Under the pieces are notes generated by a model, which did no database searches, was not told where the DNA came from, and saw nothing but the letters and a program-made list of their open reading frames with translations. Below are positions 1 through 9,790 of a DNA stretch of 64,000 nt, one piece after another. How positions within the stretch are numbered: position 1 is the stretch's first letter; the number at the start of each line of letters is the position of its first letter. A program made the translations under genes and the position numbers. Origin of the DNA: Pantoea piersonii (lineage in GTDB: Bacteria > Pseudomonadota > Gammaproteobacteria > Enterobacterales > Enterobacteriaceae); contig NZ_RARB01000001.1 of NCBI RefSeq assembly GCF_003612015.1, positions 62,001 through 126,000 of the forward strand, read 5' to 3'.

Positions 1-396
1 GGACGGCCAGTGATGGTGACGCGAAACGACAGCGCGCTGGGGCTCTTCAACGGCGATATCGGCATTACCCTGCGCGATGCAGAGAATCAGCTGAAGGTCT
101 TTTTCCCGCTGCCGGATGGTTCGGTGAAGGCAGTACAGCCGAGCCGCCTGCCGCCGCACGATACCGCCTGGGCGATGACGGTGCATAAGTCGCAGGGGTC
201 GGAGTTCGAACATACTGCGCTGGTAATGCCCGCTCAGTTTTCACCGGTTTTGACGCGCGAGCTGGTCTATACCGCCATTACCCGCGCGCGCAAGCGGCTG
301 ACGCTCTACAGCGAACCTGCGGTGTTTCAGCGTGCGGTGCAGCTGCAAACCCAGCGCCGCAGCGGGCTGGTGGAAAGGCTTAGTCTCGCCGTCTGA
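1..396 (+). CDS. recD: RecD, exonuclease V alpha subunit (C-terminal part)
   Basis: The reading frame is open from the first base and ends at 396, so only the last 131 residues are in the window. RecD is the fast 5'-3' helicase of the RecBCD complex, which processes double-strand breaks for recombination. The fragment carries the late superfamily-1 helicase motifs: [10 protein letters not shown] (motif V-like) and the arginine-finger motif [11 protein letters not shown] near the end. It aligns along its whole length with the E. coli RecD C-terminus as I recall it. recD next to argA is the E. coli order. The identification is firm; the start lies outside the window. Confidence 0.95.
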   Translation, partial: GRPVMVTRNDSALGLFNGDIGITLRDAENQLKVFFPLPDGSVKAVQPSRLPPHDTAWAMTVHKSQGSEFEHTALVMPAQFSPVLTRELVYTAITRARKRLTLYSEPAVFQRAVQLQTQRRSGLVERLSLAV

Positions 397-433
397 CGGG
401 TGTTTCTGGCAAACGACTCAGTACATTACTGCG

Positions 434-536
434 CGGGCAACAGGGGCTGTGGAACAAAGCGTCCCGCGCCAGGGAAGGCGCGGGCCGAGCGGGCAGGGAT
501 GCTTGAGCGACTTTGTGGAACAGCCCCTGTTGCCCG
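434..536. repeat. Large nested inverted repeat between recD and argA
   Basis: Outer arms 434-450 and 520-536 are perfect 17-bp inverted repeats (CGGGCAACAGGGGCTGT and its complement). After a 3x3 mismatch, a further 6 bp pair (454-459 with 511-516). A separate inner hairpin is formed by CCCGCGCC (463-470) and GGCGCGGG (477-484). No T-run follows on either strand, so it does not look like a simple terminator. It resembles a REP/BIME-like or small mobile palindrome between two convergent genes. Confidence 0.8.
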
Positions 537-571
537 TGCCTGCTCATCAGTCTGGCGCAAGCTGTTCCAAA

Positions 572-1900
572 TCAGGTCAGATCCGCCATCAGCACCTTAG
601 AGCGCCGCTGGTAGTTGTACATTTGCTTTTTACTCTCTGGCAGCGACTCAATATCCACCGGCGTAAAGCCGCGTTCCTGAAACCAGTGAATGCTGCGCGT
701 CGTCAGAACAAACAGCTTCTCCAGCCCCATTTGTCGCGCCTGAAGCGCAACGCGCTGCAGCAACATCTCGCCGCGTGAGGAGCTGCGATAGTCAGGATGC
801 ACCGCCACGCAGGCCATTTCGCCAATTTTCTCATCCATAAAGGGGTAGAGCGCCGCACAGGCGATGGTCAGATTGTCGCGTATGATAATGGTGAACTTGT
901 CGATCTCCATCTCCAGCTGCTCGCGCGAGCGACGCACCAGAATACCCTGCTGCTCCAGCGGGCGGATCAGCTCCAGAATGCCGCCGATATCGTTAATAGT
1001 GGCGCGGCGGATCTGCTCGCTCGACTCCATAACGATCTGCGTGCCGATACCGTCGCGTGAAAAGAGTTCCTGCAACAGCGCGCCATCTTCCTGATAGCTG
1101 ATGAGATGGCTGCGGCGCACGCCGCTCCGGCAGGCTTTCACCGCGCCACGCAGGAAACGCACCGTGCCGGACAGATAGTCGCCGTCGCTCTCCATCTCCT
1201 CGATGCGCGCCTGCGCGTCATTCGGGAAGAGTTCGGAGATAATCGCGCCGTCGCGGCTGGTCACGCCCTGCTCGGAGCAGAAACCAATCATCTTTTCCGC
1301 CTTCAGCTTGATCGCCAGCTGGGTGGCGACCTCTTCCGACGTCAGGTTAAAGCTTTCGCCGGTAACAGAGACCGCCACCGGACCGAGCAGCACGATTGCA
1401 TTGTTATCCAGCTGCCGATGGATCGCCTCTTCGTCGATGCGGCGAATACGCCCGCTGTGGCAGTAATCCACGCCGTCATCCACGCCCAGCGGCTGCGCGA
1501 TAATGAAGTTGCCGCTAACGACATTGATATGCGCGCCCTGCAGCGGCGTATTGTTAAGGCTCATTGAAAGTCGCGCCGTAATATCGAGCTGTAACCGTCC
1601 CGCCGCCTGCTTCACCAGCTCCAGCGATTGGGCATCGGTGACGCGGGTGTGCTTGTGGTAAACCGGCTCCAGCTGATGCTGCGCCAGGCTGGCGTCAATC
1701 TGCGGACGCGCGCCATACACCACCACCAGACGTATCCCGAGGCTGTGCAGCAAACCGATATCGTTGACGATGCTGGAGAAATTTTCGTGCTCGATCGCTT
1801 CGCCGCCCAGCATGATGACAAAGGTCTTGTCCCGATGGGCATTGATATAGGGAACGGTGTGGCGAAAACCCTGAACCAGCTCAGTACTACGTTCCTTCAC
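572..1900 (-). CDS. argA: N-acetylglutamate synthase ArgA
   Basis: Catalyses acetyl-CoA + glutamate to N-acetylglutamate, the first step of arginine biosynthesis, in the cytoplasm, with feedback inhibition by arginine in this family. The N-terminal half is the amino-acid-kinase-like regulatory domain ([14 protein letters not shown] near residue 25); the C-terminal quarter is a GNAT acetyltransferase domain ([16 protein letters not shown]). The length of 442 residues matches the E. coli enzyme (443). I chose the GTG at 1900 because TGAGG sits 6 nt upstream and the product then begins KERSTE, as in E. coli; a TTG at 1912 in the same frame is the alternative. Two ARG boxes lie directly upstream. 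Confidence 0.95.
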   Translation of the reverse strand: MKERSTELVQGFRHTVPYINAHRDKTFVIMLGGEAIEHENFSSIVNDIGLLHSLGIRLVVVYGARPQIDASLAQHQLEPVYHKHTRVTDAQSLELVKQAAGRLQLDITARLSMSLNNTPLQGAHINVVSGNFIIAQPLGVDDGVDYCHSGRIRRIDEEAIHRQLDNNAIVLLGPVAVSVTGESFNLTSEEVATQLAIKLKAEKMIGFCSEQGVTSRDGAIISELFPNDAQARIEEMESDGDYLSGTVRFLRGAVKACRSGVRRSHLISYQEDGALLQELFSRDGIGTQIVMESSEQIRRATINDIGGILELIRPLEQQGILVRRSREQLEMEIDKFTIIIRDNLTIACAALYPFMDEKIGEMACVAVHPDYRSSSRGEMLLQRVALQARQMGLEKLFVLTTRSIHWFQERGFTPVDIESLPESKKQMYNYQRRSKVLMADLT

Positions 1901-1910
1901 GGCAAACCTC

Positions 1911-1949
1911 AATGAATGATTATTCGTAATTTCTGTATTTTTATTCTTT
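1911..1949 (-). promoter_or_regulatory. Tandem ARG boxes (ArgR operator) of argA
   Basis: Two 18-bp ArgR-type sites: TGAATGATTATTCG centred near 1919.5 and TGTATTTTTATTCT centred near 1940.5. The family consensus is TGAAT-N4-ATTCA. The centre spacing of 21 bp (boxes 3 bp apart) is the standard arrangement bound by an ArgR hexamer. Their place just upstream of argA implies arginine-dependent repression; the function is inferred from the consensus. Confidence 0.8.
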
Positions 1950-2131
1950 CAGGGCCACTTTTGCAAGAATTAAACCTGACGTAAATTTACGTTTTTTCGG
2001 GTGCGTCAGACGCTAAGAGACTGCATTATTTAGCTTTTCCAGGATGACTTGGCCAAAGGTATGGGCTAAAGTTTTTACCGCCGTTTATTGAAGTGGCGCT
2101 TTTTTAGACAGAACAGAGCAGCTGGGGCGGC

Positions 2132-3376
2132 ATGTCAGAATCAAATCCTCTTATTTCCCGCAGAAGGCTCTTGCAGGGTACAGGCGCATTATTGCTGCTG
2201 AGTGTCAGCCGCGCAGGCCTGGCAGCGAAAAATCATATTGTCGCGGTACGTATCTGGCCCTCTTCGACCTATTCGCGCATGACGCTGGAATCCAGCGTGC
2301 CGCTTCACTATAAGCAGTTTGCGCTTACGCATCCGGATCGGCTGGTAATCGATATCAAAGATATGCACCTCAACCCGGTGCTGAAAGGCGTCGATAAGCT
2401 GGTGCGCGTTAACGATCCCTTTATCAAAAATGCGCGGGTAGGGCAGTTCGACGCCAGTACCGTGCGTATCGTGCTGGAGCTAAAGCGCAACGTCGCGCCG
2501 AAAACCTTCACCCTGGCACCGGTGGCGGGGATCAAACACCGGCTGGTGGTGGATCTCTATCCCAGCCAGGATACCTCGGTCGACGATCCGCTGCTGGCGC
2601 TGCTTAAGGATTACAACCAGGGCGATCTGGAACGGAATGAACCGGCGACCGCGCCGCTTCCTGGTAAGGCGGGGCGCGACAGGCCGATGATCATCATGAT
2701 CGATCCCGGCCACGGCGGCGAAGATCCCGGCGCGCACGGTAAATATAAGACGCGTGAAAAAGATATCGTGCTGAAGATTGGGCGACGGCTAAAAGCACTG
2801 ATCGAAAAAGAGCCGAATATGAAGGCCTACATGACGCGCAACGAGGATGTGTTTATTCCGTTGCGGGTTCGGGTGGCGAAAGCGCGCAAGCAGCGCGCCG
2901 ATCTGTTTGTCTCTATCCATGCCGACGCCTTTACCAGCCGCAGCGCGCGTGGCTCTTCGGTATTCGCGCTCTCGACTAAAGGGGCGACCTCGGCGGCAGC
3001 CCGTTTCCTGGCGCAGACGCAAAACGAATCGGATCTCATCGGCGGCGTCAGCAAAAGCGGCGACCGCTACCTCGATCACACCATGTTCGATATGGTGCAA
3101 CGGCAGACTATTCACGACAGCCTGAAGTTCGGCAAAGAGGTGCTGCATCGTATGGGCCGCATCAACCATCTGCATAAGCGTACCGTCGATCAGGCTGGCT
3201 TCGCGGTACTGAAAGCACCGGATATTCCGTCGATTCTGGTGGAAACCGCCTTTATCAGCAATGTGGAAGAGGAGCGAAAGCTACGCACCAGCCGTTATCA
3301 GCAGCAGGTCGCCGAGGCGATTTTTCACGGGATAAAAGCCTATTTTGATAATGGCGGGGCGCTGGCGCGTCGTTAA
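2132..3376 (+). CDS. amiC: N-acetylmuramoyl-L-alanine amidase AmiC
   Basis: Periplasmic zinc amidase that removes stem peptides from peptidoglycan to split daughter cells, activated by NlpD in E. coli. A twin-arginine signal is visible ([24 protein letters not shown]), so export is by Tat. An AMIN domain follows (about residues 35-150). The Amidase_3 catalytic domain starts near 188, with zinc-ligand motifs [19 protein letters not shown] and LVETAFISN. The length of 414 matches E. coli AmiC (417). It stands divergent from argA. Confidence 0.96.
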   Translation: MSESNPLISRRRLLQGTGALLLLSVSRAGLAAKNHIVAVRIWPSSTYSRMTLESSVPLHYKQFALTHPDRLVIDIKDMHLNPVLKGVDKLVRVNDPFIKNARVGQFDASTVRIVLELKRNVAPKTFTLAPVAGIKHRLVVDLYPSQDTSVDDPLLALLKDYNQGDLERNEPATAPLPGKAGRDRPMIIMIDPGHGGEDPGAHGKYKTREKDIVLKIGRRLKALIEKEPNMKAYMTRNEDVFIPLRVRVAKARKQRADLFVSIHADAFTSRSARGSSVFALSTKGATSAAARFLAQTQNESDLIGGVSKSGDRYLDHTMFDMVQRQTIHDSLKFGKEVLHRMGRINHLHKRTVDQAGFAVLKAPDIPSILVETAFISNVEEERKLRTSRYQQQVAEAIFHGIKAYFDNGGALARR

Positions 3377-3420
3377 AGAAGAGGGGATAGCGCAGGCTGT
3401 CCCGTTTTTCATAAAGCACA

Positions 3421-3450
3421 AAAACAAAAAAGCACCCTTTCAGGTGCTTA
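3421..3450 (-). terminator. Rho-independent terminator of the tRNA-fMet operon
   Basis: On the minus strand, AAGCACC (3449-3443) pairs with GGTGCTT (3436-3430) around a 6-nt loop and is followed by a T-rich run (TTTTGTTTT). It lies just downstream of the last tRNA. Confidence 0.85.
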
Positions 3451-3456
3451 AATGAT

Positions 3457-3533
<77 letters not shown>

Positions 3534-3582
3534 TCCGTCTTGCGCTTTGCGTCTTGTCACTTTGGCTCTTCGTTAAAAGAGT

Positions 3583-3659
<77 letters not shown>

Positions 3660-3708
3660 TCCGTAGTGCGCATTGCGACTTTTCACATTGTCTCTTCATC
3701 AGAAGAGT

Positions 3709-3785
<77 letters not shown>

Positions 3786-3992
3786 TCCGTGGATGCGCAC
3801 TATACCTCGCGGAGCTGATGATGCAACCCCTTTTTGCCGCGAAGCGCCAAATTGGCTACTGTTTGCTGAATATTTTCTCCATCTGGCTAATTATCGCACA
3901 GCCGTGCGCGTGGAAAGAGCACGTGGATTTCAATCTGATGGACGCTTTGCTATCGTCGCGTGGCGACGAACACTAATGAATAAGAGACGGCG

Positions 3993-5144
3993 ATGAATAA
4001 AGGACACTGGGCGAAGTATGTACTTACTGGTGCAATGTTTGCGCTGCTGGCGGGTTGTAGCTCGAAACCAACCGATCGCGGGCAGCAATATAAAGATGGC
4101 AAGCTGGAACAGCCGCTGGCGCTGGTCAATCAGCCCAACGCCAAAGGCCGACCGGTTAACGGCAGGGACTTCGGCGAGCAGGTACGACAGATACAGTACG
4201 CCTCCTCGGCCCTCTATGGACGCCACACCGGCACTTACAGCGCGATTGAGAACTGGCTGATGGCCGGTGCCGATACGCGCCAGCTGCGTCAGTTCGGTCT
4301 GAACGCCTTCCAGATGGAGGGGACCGATAACTATGGCAACGTGCAGTTTACCGGCTACTACACGCCGGTTGTGCAGGCGCGCTACACGCGTCAGGGCGAA
4401 TTCCAGTATCCCATCTACCGTATGCCGCCGCGCAAGCGCGGAGCGAAGCTGCCGAGCCGCGCCTCTATCTATAGCGGCGCGCTGGATGACCGCTATGTTA
4501 TCGGCTGGAGCAACTCGCTAATCGATAACTTTATTATGGACGTGCAGGGCAGCGGCTACGTGGATTACGGCGACGGCCGTCCGATGACCTTTTTCGGGTA
4601 TGGCGGCAAAAACGGCTGGGCCTATCACAGCATTGGCAAAGAGCTGATCGATCGCGGCGAAGTTAAGCGCGAAGATATGTCAATGCAGGCTATCCGCGAC
4701 TGGGCGGCAGCGCATTCCCCGCAAGAGGTGCGCGCGCTGCTGGAGACGAACCCGTCGTTCGTCTTCTTTAAGCCGGAACCCTACACGCCGGTGCGTGGCG
4801 CCAGCGCGGTGCCGCTGGTGGCGAAAGCCTCGGTGGCGTCGGACCGCTCGCTGATCCCGGCGGGAACCGCGCTGCTGGCGGAAGTGCCACAGCTAAATGA
4901 AAAGGGCAAGTTCAACGGTAAATATGAGATGCGCCTGATGGTGGCGCTGGACGTTGGCGGCGCAATTAAGGGCCAGCATTTTGATATCTATCAGGGTATC
5001 GGTCCTGATGCGGCGCACCTGGCGGGCTTTTACAACCACTACGGCCGCGTCTGGGTGCTGAAAGCCGCACCGGGCGCCGGACAGCCGCTGTTCAGCAATC
5101 CGCAAAACGGCGATAATGGCTCTCTGTTACTGGGTTCAAACTGA
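3993..5144 (+). CDS. mltA: Membrane-bound lytic murein transglycosylase A
   Basis: Outer-membrane lipoprotein that cleaves the MurNAc-GlcNAc bond of peptidoglycan to give 1,6-anhydro products. The signal peptide ends in a lipobox, LLAGC, with Cys22 as the lipidated residue, followed by SSKPTDRGQQYKDGK, nearly the same as E. coli MltA. The double-psi barrel part carries the conserved VALDVGGAIKGQHFDIYQG stretch that contains the catalytic aspartate of the family. The length of 383 is slightly above E. coli (365) because of a longer C-terminal tail (PLFSNPQNGDNGSLLLGSN). Confidence 0.96.
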   Translation: MNKGHWAKYVLTGAMFALLAGCSSKPTDRGQQYKDGKLEQPLALVNQPNAKGRPVNGRDFGEQVRQIQYASSALYGRHTGTYSAIENWLMAGADTRQLRQFGLNAFQMEGTDNYGNVQFTGYYTPVVQARYTRQGEFQYPIYRMPPRKRGAKLPSRASIYSGALDDRYVIGWSNSLIDNFIMDVQGSGYVDYGDGRPMTFFGYGGKNGWAYHSIGKELIDRGEVKREDMSMQAIRDWAAAHSPQEVRALLETNPSFVFFKPEPYTPVRGASAVPLVAKASVASDRSLIPAGTALLAEVPQLNEKGKFNGKYEMRLMVALDVGGAIKGQHFDIYQGIGPDAAHLAGFYNHYGRVWVLKAAPGAGQPLFSNPQNGDNGSLLLGSN

Positions 5145-5189
5145 TTTCTCTGCGGGCCGAGCGGCCCGCATGACGTGACAAGGTTGATT

Positions 5190-5992
5190 ATGAGTGTGGT
5201 TAACGAGGCCTGGCGTCAGCGTTTTGGCGGCACGGCACGTCTCTATGGGCAGGAAGCGCTGACGCGTTTCGCCGCGGCGCACTTCTGCGTTATTGGCATC
5301 GGCGGCGTCGGCTCCTGGGCGGCGGAAGCGCTGGTGCGCACCGGCATCGGCAAAATTACCCTGATTGATATGGATGATGTCTGCATCACCAATACCAATC
5401 GTCAGATCCATGCGCTGAACGGCAACGTCGGCAAGGCGAAAACCGAGGTGATGGCCGAGCGCCTGCGCGCCATCAATCCCGACTGCGAGGTCATCTGCAT
5501 CGACGATTTCATTACGCCGGATAACACGGCGGAGCTGATGGCGGCGGGCTATGACTATGTGATCGATGCGATCGACAGCGTGCGTCCGAAAGCGGCGCTG
5601 ATCGCCTGGTGCCGCCGCAATAAGATCCCGCTGATCACCACCGGCGGCGCGGGCGGTCAGATCGATCCGACGCAGATTCAGGTCGCCGATCTGGCGAAGA
5701 CGATTCAGGATCCGCTGGCGGCCAAACTGCGCGAGCGGCTAAAGGCGCTCGGCGTGGTGAAAAACAGCAAAGGTAAGCTGGGCATCGACTGCGTCTTCTC
5801 TACCGAAGCGCTGATGTATCCGCAGCCGGACGGCAGCGTCTGCGCCGCGCGCAGCACCGCCGAAGGGCCAAAAAGAATGGATTGCGAAGCGGGCTTTGGC
5901 GCCGCCACTATGGTGACCGCCACCTTTGGCTTTGTCGCCGTTTCCCATGCGCTGAAGAAATATCTGGCGCGCGCGGCGCGTCAGGCTGCGTA
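5190..5992 (+). CDS. tcdA: tRNA threonylcarbamoyladenosine dehydratase TcdA (CsdL)
   Basis: E1-like, ATP-dependent enzyme that cyclises t6A37 of tRNA to ct6A, working with CsdA/CsdE. The Rossmann ATP-binding motif is GIGGVGSWAAEALVRTGIG; DMDDVCITNTNRQIHA follows, typical of the MoeB/ThiF/E1 fold. An upstream in-frame GTG at 5175 exists, but ATG 5190 has AAGG 6 nt upstream and gives MSVVNEAWRQRFGG as in E. coli, so I take it as the start (267 residues against 268). Its partners csdE and csdA follow on the opposite strand, an arrangement shared with E. coli. The stop codon is at 5991-5993. Confidence 0.95.
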
Positions 5993-5997
5993 AGGAA

Positions 5998-6447
5998 TCA
6001 GGGCTGCGCCGCGTGCGCGGCCTGATGTACCGCCTCCGCCAGCGCCTTCAGGCCGCTGCTGCGCGAGGCGCTGAGCTGGGCGCGCAGGCCCAGTTCATCA
6101 AACAGCTGCAGCGGGTCTTCCGCCAGCAGCGCCTGCGGCGTTTTTCCTTCCACAGCAGTAAGTAGCACCGCAAGCAGACCACGCACGATGCGGCCTTCGC
6201 TGTCGCCATAAAAATGCAGCGTGCCGTCGTGGCGCAGCTGGCTGCCGAGCCAGACGCGGTTTTCGCAGCCGGTCAGCTCAATGTCGGCGGTCTTTAGTGC
6301 ATCCGGCAGGGCGGGCAGCTGGCGGCTGAGCTGAATCAGCTGGCGATAGCGATCTTCCCACTGCTGAAAGTGGGCGAATTTTTCTTTCAGGCCGTCAAGG
6401 GTGATCAGATCGCCAAACGGGTGCGGGCCAGCCAGGGTCTGACTCAT
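5998..6447 (-). CDS. csdE: Sulfur acceptor protein CsdE
   Basis: SufE-like sulfur acceptor that takes persulfide from CsdA and passes it to TcdA-linked reactions. The 149 residues match the family. The acceptor cysteine sits in the conserved GCENRVWLG motif (about residue 62), and the C-terminal helix [19 protein letters not shown] is almost identical to E. coli CsdE. It is translationally coupled to csdA: the csdA stop TGA overlaps the csdE ATG as ATGA. It converges with tcdA across a gap of a few bases. Confidence 0.95.
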   Translation of the reverse strand: MSQTLAGPHPFGDLITLDGLKEKFAHFQQWEDRYRQLIQLSRQLPALPDALKTADIELTGCENRVWLGSQLRHDGTLHFYGDSEGRIVRGLLAVLLTAVEGKTPQALLAEDPLQLFDELGLRAQLSASRSSGLKALAEAVHQAAHAAQP

Positions 6448-7658
6448 GCTTCCTCCTCAGACAACAGGTCGAGCGTGGTATAGATAGCGCGGGTCAGCGC
6501 ATCCACATCCTGCAAATTATTATAGGGCGCGAAAGAGACGCGCAGCGTGCCGCTTACGCCAAGCGCCGCCATCAGCGGCTGTGCGCAGTGCTGGCCTGCG
6601 CGCAGCGCAATGCCCTGTTCCGCCAGCAGCGTCACGATATCGCTGTGGTGTACGCCCTCGAAATCAAACGCCAGCACGCTTGAGCGCCCGACACGGTAGC
6701 TGCGAAAACCGGGAAACTCGCTGAGCTGCTCTTCAGCCAGGCTGGCGAGCTGCTGGCTCCACATCTCCGCTTTCAGCCGGTCATGCTGCTCGAGCCAGCT
6801 GAGCGCGGCGCTTAACCCCACCACGCCCGCGACGTTAGGCGTTCCCGCTTCGAAACGCCAGGGGACCGGCTGCGGCGTAAAGCCGCTGAAATCCACCTGA
6901 GTGAGCATCTTGCCGCCGCCTTGCCAGGGCACCATCTCTTCCAGCAGCTCGGCTTTGCCATACAGCACGCCGATGCCGGTTGGGCCGTAGAGCTTGTGGG
7001 CGGAGAAGGCGTAGAAATCGATCTCCAGCGCCTGTACGTCAGGCGGGCAGTGCGCCACACCCTGCGCGCCGTCGACCATCACTTTCGCACCGACGCTGTG
7101 CGCCAGCGCGATAGCCTGCGCCAGATCCGGGCAGCCGCCCGTTACGTTGGACATCTGACCTATCGCCAGCAGTCGGGTACGCGCGTTGAGCAGCGACGGC
7201 AGCAGCGCCATATCCGGCAGGCGATCCGCGCCGATGGGCCATTTCACCACCTTCGCGCCGCGCGCCTGGGCCGCCATCAGCCAGGGCACCAGATTAGCGT
7301 GATGCTCCGCCTCGCTCACCAGGATCTCATCGCCCGCCTTCAGGCGTGGCAGCAGCCAGCTGTTGGCAACCAGGTTGATCGCTTCCGTGGTGCCGCGCGT
7401 CCAGACAATCTGGTGGCCATGCGCCGCATTCAACAGGCGCGCCACCTGATGCCGCGCCTGTTCGTAACGCTCGGTCAGCTGTTGCGCCGCGCCATACTGG
7501 CTGCGATGCACGGTGCCGGCGCTCAGGCTGTAAAACTGTTGCGTGGTATCAATCACCACCTGAGGCTTGAGCGTAGTCGCGGCGCTGTCGAGATAAACAC
7601 CTGCATCGTTCAGCGCCGGAAACTGCTGGCGGAATGCGGTTGGATTGAATGCGGTCAT
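6444..7658 (-). CDS. csdA: Cysteine desulfurase CsdA
   Basis: PLP enzyme that removes sulfur from cysteine to form a protein persulfide, with CsdE as acceptor. The PLP lysine lies in [17 protein letters not shown] and the catalytic cysteine in [11 protein letters not shown]; the N-terminal motif [12 protein letters not shown] is typical of the group II (SufS/CsdA) enzymes. The frame is open to 7718, but homology supports the ATG at 7658 ([16 protein letters not shown]), giving 404 residues against 401 in E. coli. Confidence 0.95.
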   Translation of the reverse strand: MTAFNPTAFRQQFPALNDAGVYLDSAATTLKPQVVIDTTQQFYSLSAGTVHRSQYGAAQQLTERYEQARHQVARLLNAAHGHQIVWTRGTTEAINLVANSWLLPRLKAGDEILVSEAEHHANLVPWLMAAQARGAKVVKWPIGADRLPDMALLPSLLNARTRLLAIGQMSNVTGGCPDLAQAIALAHSVGAKVMVDGAQGVAHCPPDVQALEIDFYAFSAHKLYGPTGIGVLYGKAELLEEMVPWQGGGKMLTQVDFSGFTPQPVPWRFEAGTPNVAGVVGLSAALSWLEQHDRLKAEMWSQQLASLAEEQLSEFPGFRSYRVGRSSVLAFDFEGVHHSDIVTLLAEQGIALRAGQHCAQPLMAALGVSGTLRVSFAPYNNLQDVDALTRAIYTTLDLLSEEEA

Positions 7659-7854
7659 GCTTTGTCTCGTCTTATAAATAAACAGGACCAGAGCAAAAGC
7701 CTGGCTCTCTCCTGGCAAAGCTGTAAAAGCGCGTTATGCTGATTAATGCAAGGTTTAAACCAAAACCCGTACAATGAGCAACCTTCTTTAGTCGATTTGA
7801 CTAGGGTCAGCTGGCCGGGTGGTTTGATGCAATCAATCTACAAGGAGATAGAAA

Positions 7855-8076
7855 ATGAAAAAACTTTCAGCAGTGCTGGCTGTCTGCGTTATGGCTTTTA
7901 CTCTGGCCGCGTGTTCAAGCAATTATGTCATGCATACCAATGATGGTCGCACCATTGTCTCAGCAGGTAAGCCTTCAGTAGACAACGATACCGGTATGAT
8001 CAGCTATAAAGACGCTAACGGCAACAAGCAGCAGATTAACCGTTCAGATGTCAAAGAGATGGTTGAGATGAAGTAA
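7855..8076 (+). CDS. ygdI: Small outer-membrane-type lipoprotein YgdI
   Basis: 73-residue lipoprotein of unknown role. The signal peptide ends in lipobox LAAC (Cys20), followed by SSNYVMHTNDGRTIVSAGKP, closely matching E. coli YgdI (DUF903, a small SH3-like barrel). A clear Shine-Dalgarno AAGGAGA precedes the ATG. It lies between csdA and gcvA as in E. coli and converges on the GcvB sRNA, whose terminator lies directly downstream. Confidence 0.93.
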   Translation: MKKLSAVLAVCVMAFTLAACSSNYVMHTNDGRTIVSAGKPSVDNDTGMISYKDANGNKQQINRSDVKEMVEMK

Positions 8077-8099
8077 GCGCTCCGGCGCCTGCTTCAGGC

Positions 8100-8297
8100 A
8101 AAAAAAAGCACCGCAATTTGCGGTGCTATTCAAAATCACTATGGACAGACAGGGTAAATCTACAGGAATTAAAAGCTTGATCTGCAATCGTCAGATCAAA
8201 ATGCAAACACAACATCACGACCACAAGCCAAAAGTTTTCCGGAAGTCTGCGAACTCACTCACAAATCCTGAAATCTTTTCGTTCCGGCTCAGGAAGT
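8100..8297 (-). ncRNA. gcvB: GcvB small regulatory RNA
   Basis: Minus strand, about 198 nt, divergent from gcvA as in E. coli. The 5' end ACTTCCTGAGCCGGAACG (8297 leftwards) is the same as E. coli GcvB. The G/U-rich R1 seed region that binds amino-acid and peptide transporter mRNAs is present (GATGTTGTGTTTGCA around 8203-8217), as is the CATAGTGATT stretch. It ends in a hairpin AGCACCGCAAATTGCGGTGCT followed by a T-run at 8107-8100. In E. coli it is activated by GcvA and repressed with glycine absent; that regulation is inferred here. Confidence 0.95.
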
Positions 8298-8426
8298 GCG
8301 GCAACTATAGGTATTTGCTGGAGCTTCCTCAACGGACAATTTATAATGCCTCGGATTACTAAAACTAATATGTGAATGCTTGTTATAAGCGCACGTGTTT
8401 TGCCCCTGATCCGAGCACGGAAAACC

Positions 8427-9344
8427 ATGTCGAAACGCCTTCCTCCTCTTAATGCACTCCGCGTGTTTGACGCTGCGGCGCGCCATCTCAGCTTTACAAA
8501 AGCCGCCGAAGAGCTGTTCGTTACTCAGGCCGCAGTAAGCCATCAGATAAAATCGCTGGAAGATTTTCTCGGGCTTAAGCTGTTTCGCCGCAGGAATCGA
8601 TCGCTGTTACTGACGGAGGAGGGCCAGAGCTACTATCTCGATATCAAAGAGATTTTCACCGCCCTTAATGATGCGACGCGCAAACTGCAGGCGCGCAGCG
8701 CGAAGGGTGCCCTGACCGTCAGCCTGCTGCCCAGCTTCGCCATTCAGTGGCTGGTACCGCGCCTCTCCAGCTTTAATATGGCTTATCCGGGCATTGACGT
8801 GCGTATCCAGGCGGTGGATCGCGATGAAGAGAAGCTGGCCGACGATGTTGACGTGGCGATCTTCTACGGTCGCGGCAACTGGCCGGGACTGCGCGTAGAA
8901 AAACTTTACGCCGAATATCTGTTGCCGGTCTGTTCACCCACGTTGATGACCGGCGATAATCCGTTGAAAACGCCGATGGATCTGTCGCGTTTTACCCTGC
9001 TGCACGACGCCTCGCGGCGCGACTGGCAATCCTATATCCGCCAGCTTGGCTTGCAGCACATTAATGTCCAGCAGGGACCGATTTTCAGCCACAGCGCCAT
9101 GGTATTGCAGGCCGCGATCCACGGCCAGGGCGTGGCGCTGGCGAATAATGTGATGGCGCAGAGCGAGATCGAAGCCGGCCGGCTAATCTGCCCGTTCAAC
9201 GACGTGCTGGTCAGTAAAAATGCTTTTTATCTGGTTTGTCATGACAGCCAGGCAGAACTGGGTAAAATAGCCGCCTTTCGGCAGTGGATCATCGCGAAAG
9301 CCGCCAGCGAACAAGAAAAATTCCGCTTTCGCTACGACCACTAA
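8427..9344 (+). CDS. gcvA: Glycine cleavage system LysR-type regulator GcvA
   Basis: LysR-family activator/repressor of the gcvTHP operon and activator of the divergent GcvB sRNA. The N-terminal winged helix-turn-helix is plain (FTKAAEELFVTQAAVSHQIKSLE, residues about 21-43), followed by the periplasmic-binding-like effector domain. Starting at the ATG at 8427 gives 305 residues, exactly the E. coli length; the open frame upstream to 8376 is not supported by homology and overlaps the regulatory region shared with gcvB. Confidence 0.96.
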   Translation: MSKRLPPLNALRVFDAAARHLSFTKAAEELFVTQAAVSHQIKSLEDFLGLKLFRRRNRSLLLTEEGQSYYLDIKEIFTALNDATRKLQARSAKGALTVSLLPSFAIQWLVPRLSSFNMAYPGIDVRIQAVDRDEEKLADDVDVAIFYGRGNWPGLRVEKLYAEYLLPVCSPTLMTGDNPLKTPMDLSRFTLLHDASRRDWQSYIRQLGLQHINVQQGPIFSHSAMVLQAAIHGQGVALANNVMAQSEIEAGRLICPFNDVLVSKNAFYLVCHDSQAELGKIAAFRQWIIAKAASEQEKFRFRYDH

Positions 9345-9394
9345 CTTATTGATTTCTGTACAGTGAGGTACAGATGCACCTTGAGGATAGTCAG

Positions 9395-9790
9395 ATGTCC
9401 AGTCGTGCCATGTTTATTTTTGCCGCCATCAGCGGGTTTTTGCTGGTGGCCTTTGGCGCTTTTGGTGCCCACGTATTAAGCCGTTCGCTCGGCCCGGCCG
9501 AAATGGCCTGGATCCATACCGGGCTGGAGTATCAGGCGTATCACACGCTGGCGGTAATCGGCCTGGGTGCAGCGATGCTGCGCCGCGCCAATCTCTGGTT
9601 TTACTGGAGCAGCGCCTTTCTTGCCCTTGGCATCGTGCTGTTTAGCGGCAGCCTTTACTCTCTGGCGCTGTCGCATCTCAAGTTTTGGGTTTTTGTTACG
9701 CCGGTCGGCGGGTTTTGCTTCCTGATCGGCTGGTTCCTGATGTTGATTGGCGCACTGCGTCTTAAACGAAAGGCAGATCGCCATGAATAA
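9395..9790 (+). CDS. ygdD: UPF0382 inner membrane protein YgdD
   Basis: 131-residue integral membrane protein with four hydrophobic segments (starting [21 protein letters not shown]). It belongs to the DUF423 family; its function is not established. The ATG at 9395 (MSSRAMFIF) matches the E. coli start and length. Its last codons overlap the beginning of rlmM by 8 nt, indicating translational coupling, as in E. coli. Confidence 0.9.
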   Translation: MSSRAMFIFAAISGFLLVAFGAFGAHVLSRSLGPAEMAWIHTGLEYQAYHTLAVIGLGAAMLRRANLWFYWSSAFLALGIVLFSGSLYSLALSHLKFWVFVTPVGGFCFLIGWFLMLIGALRLKRKADRHE

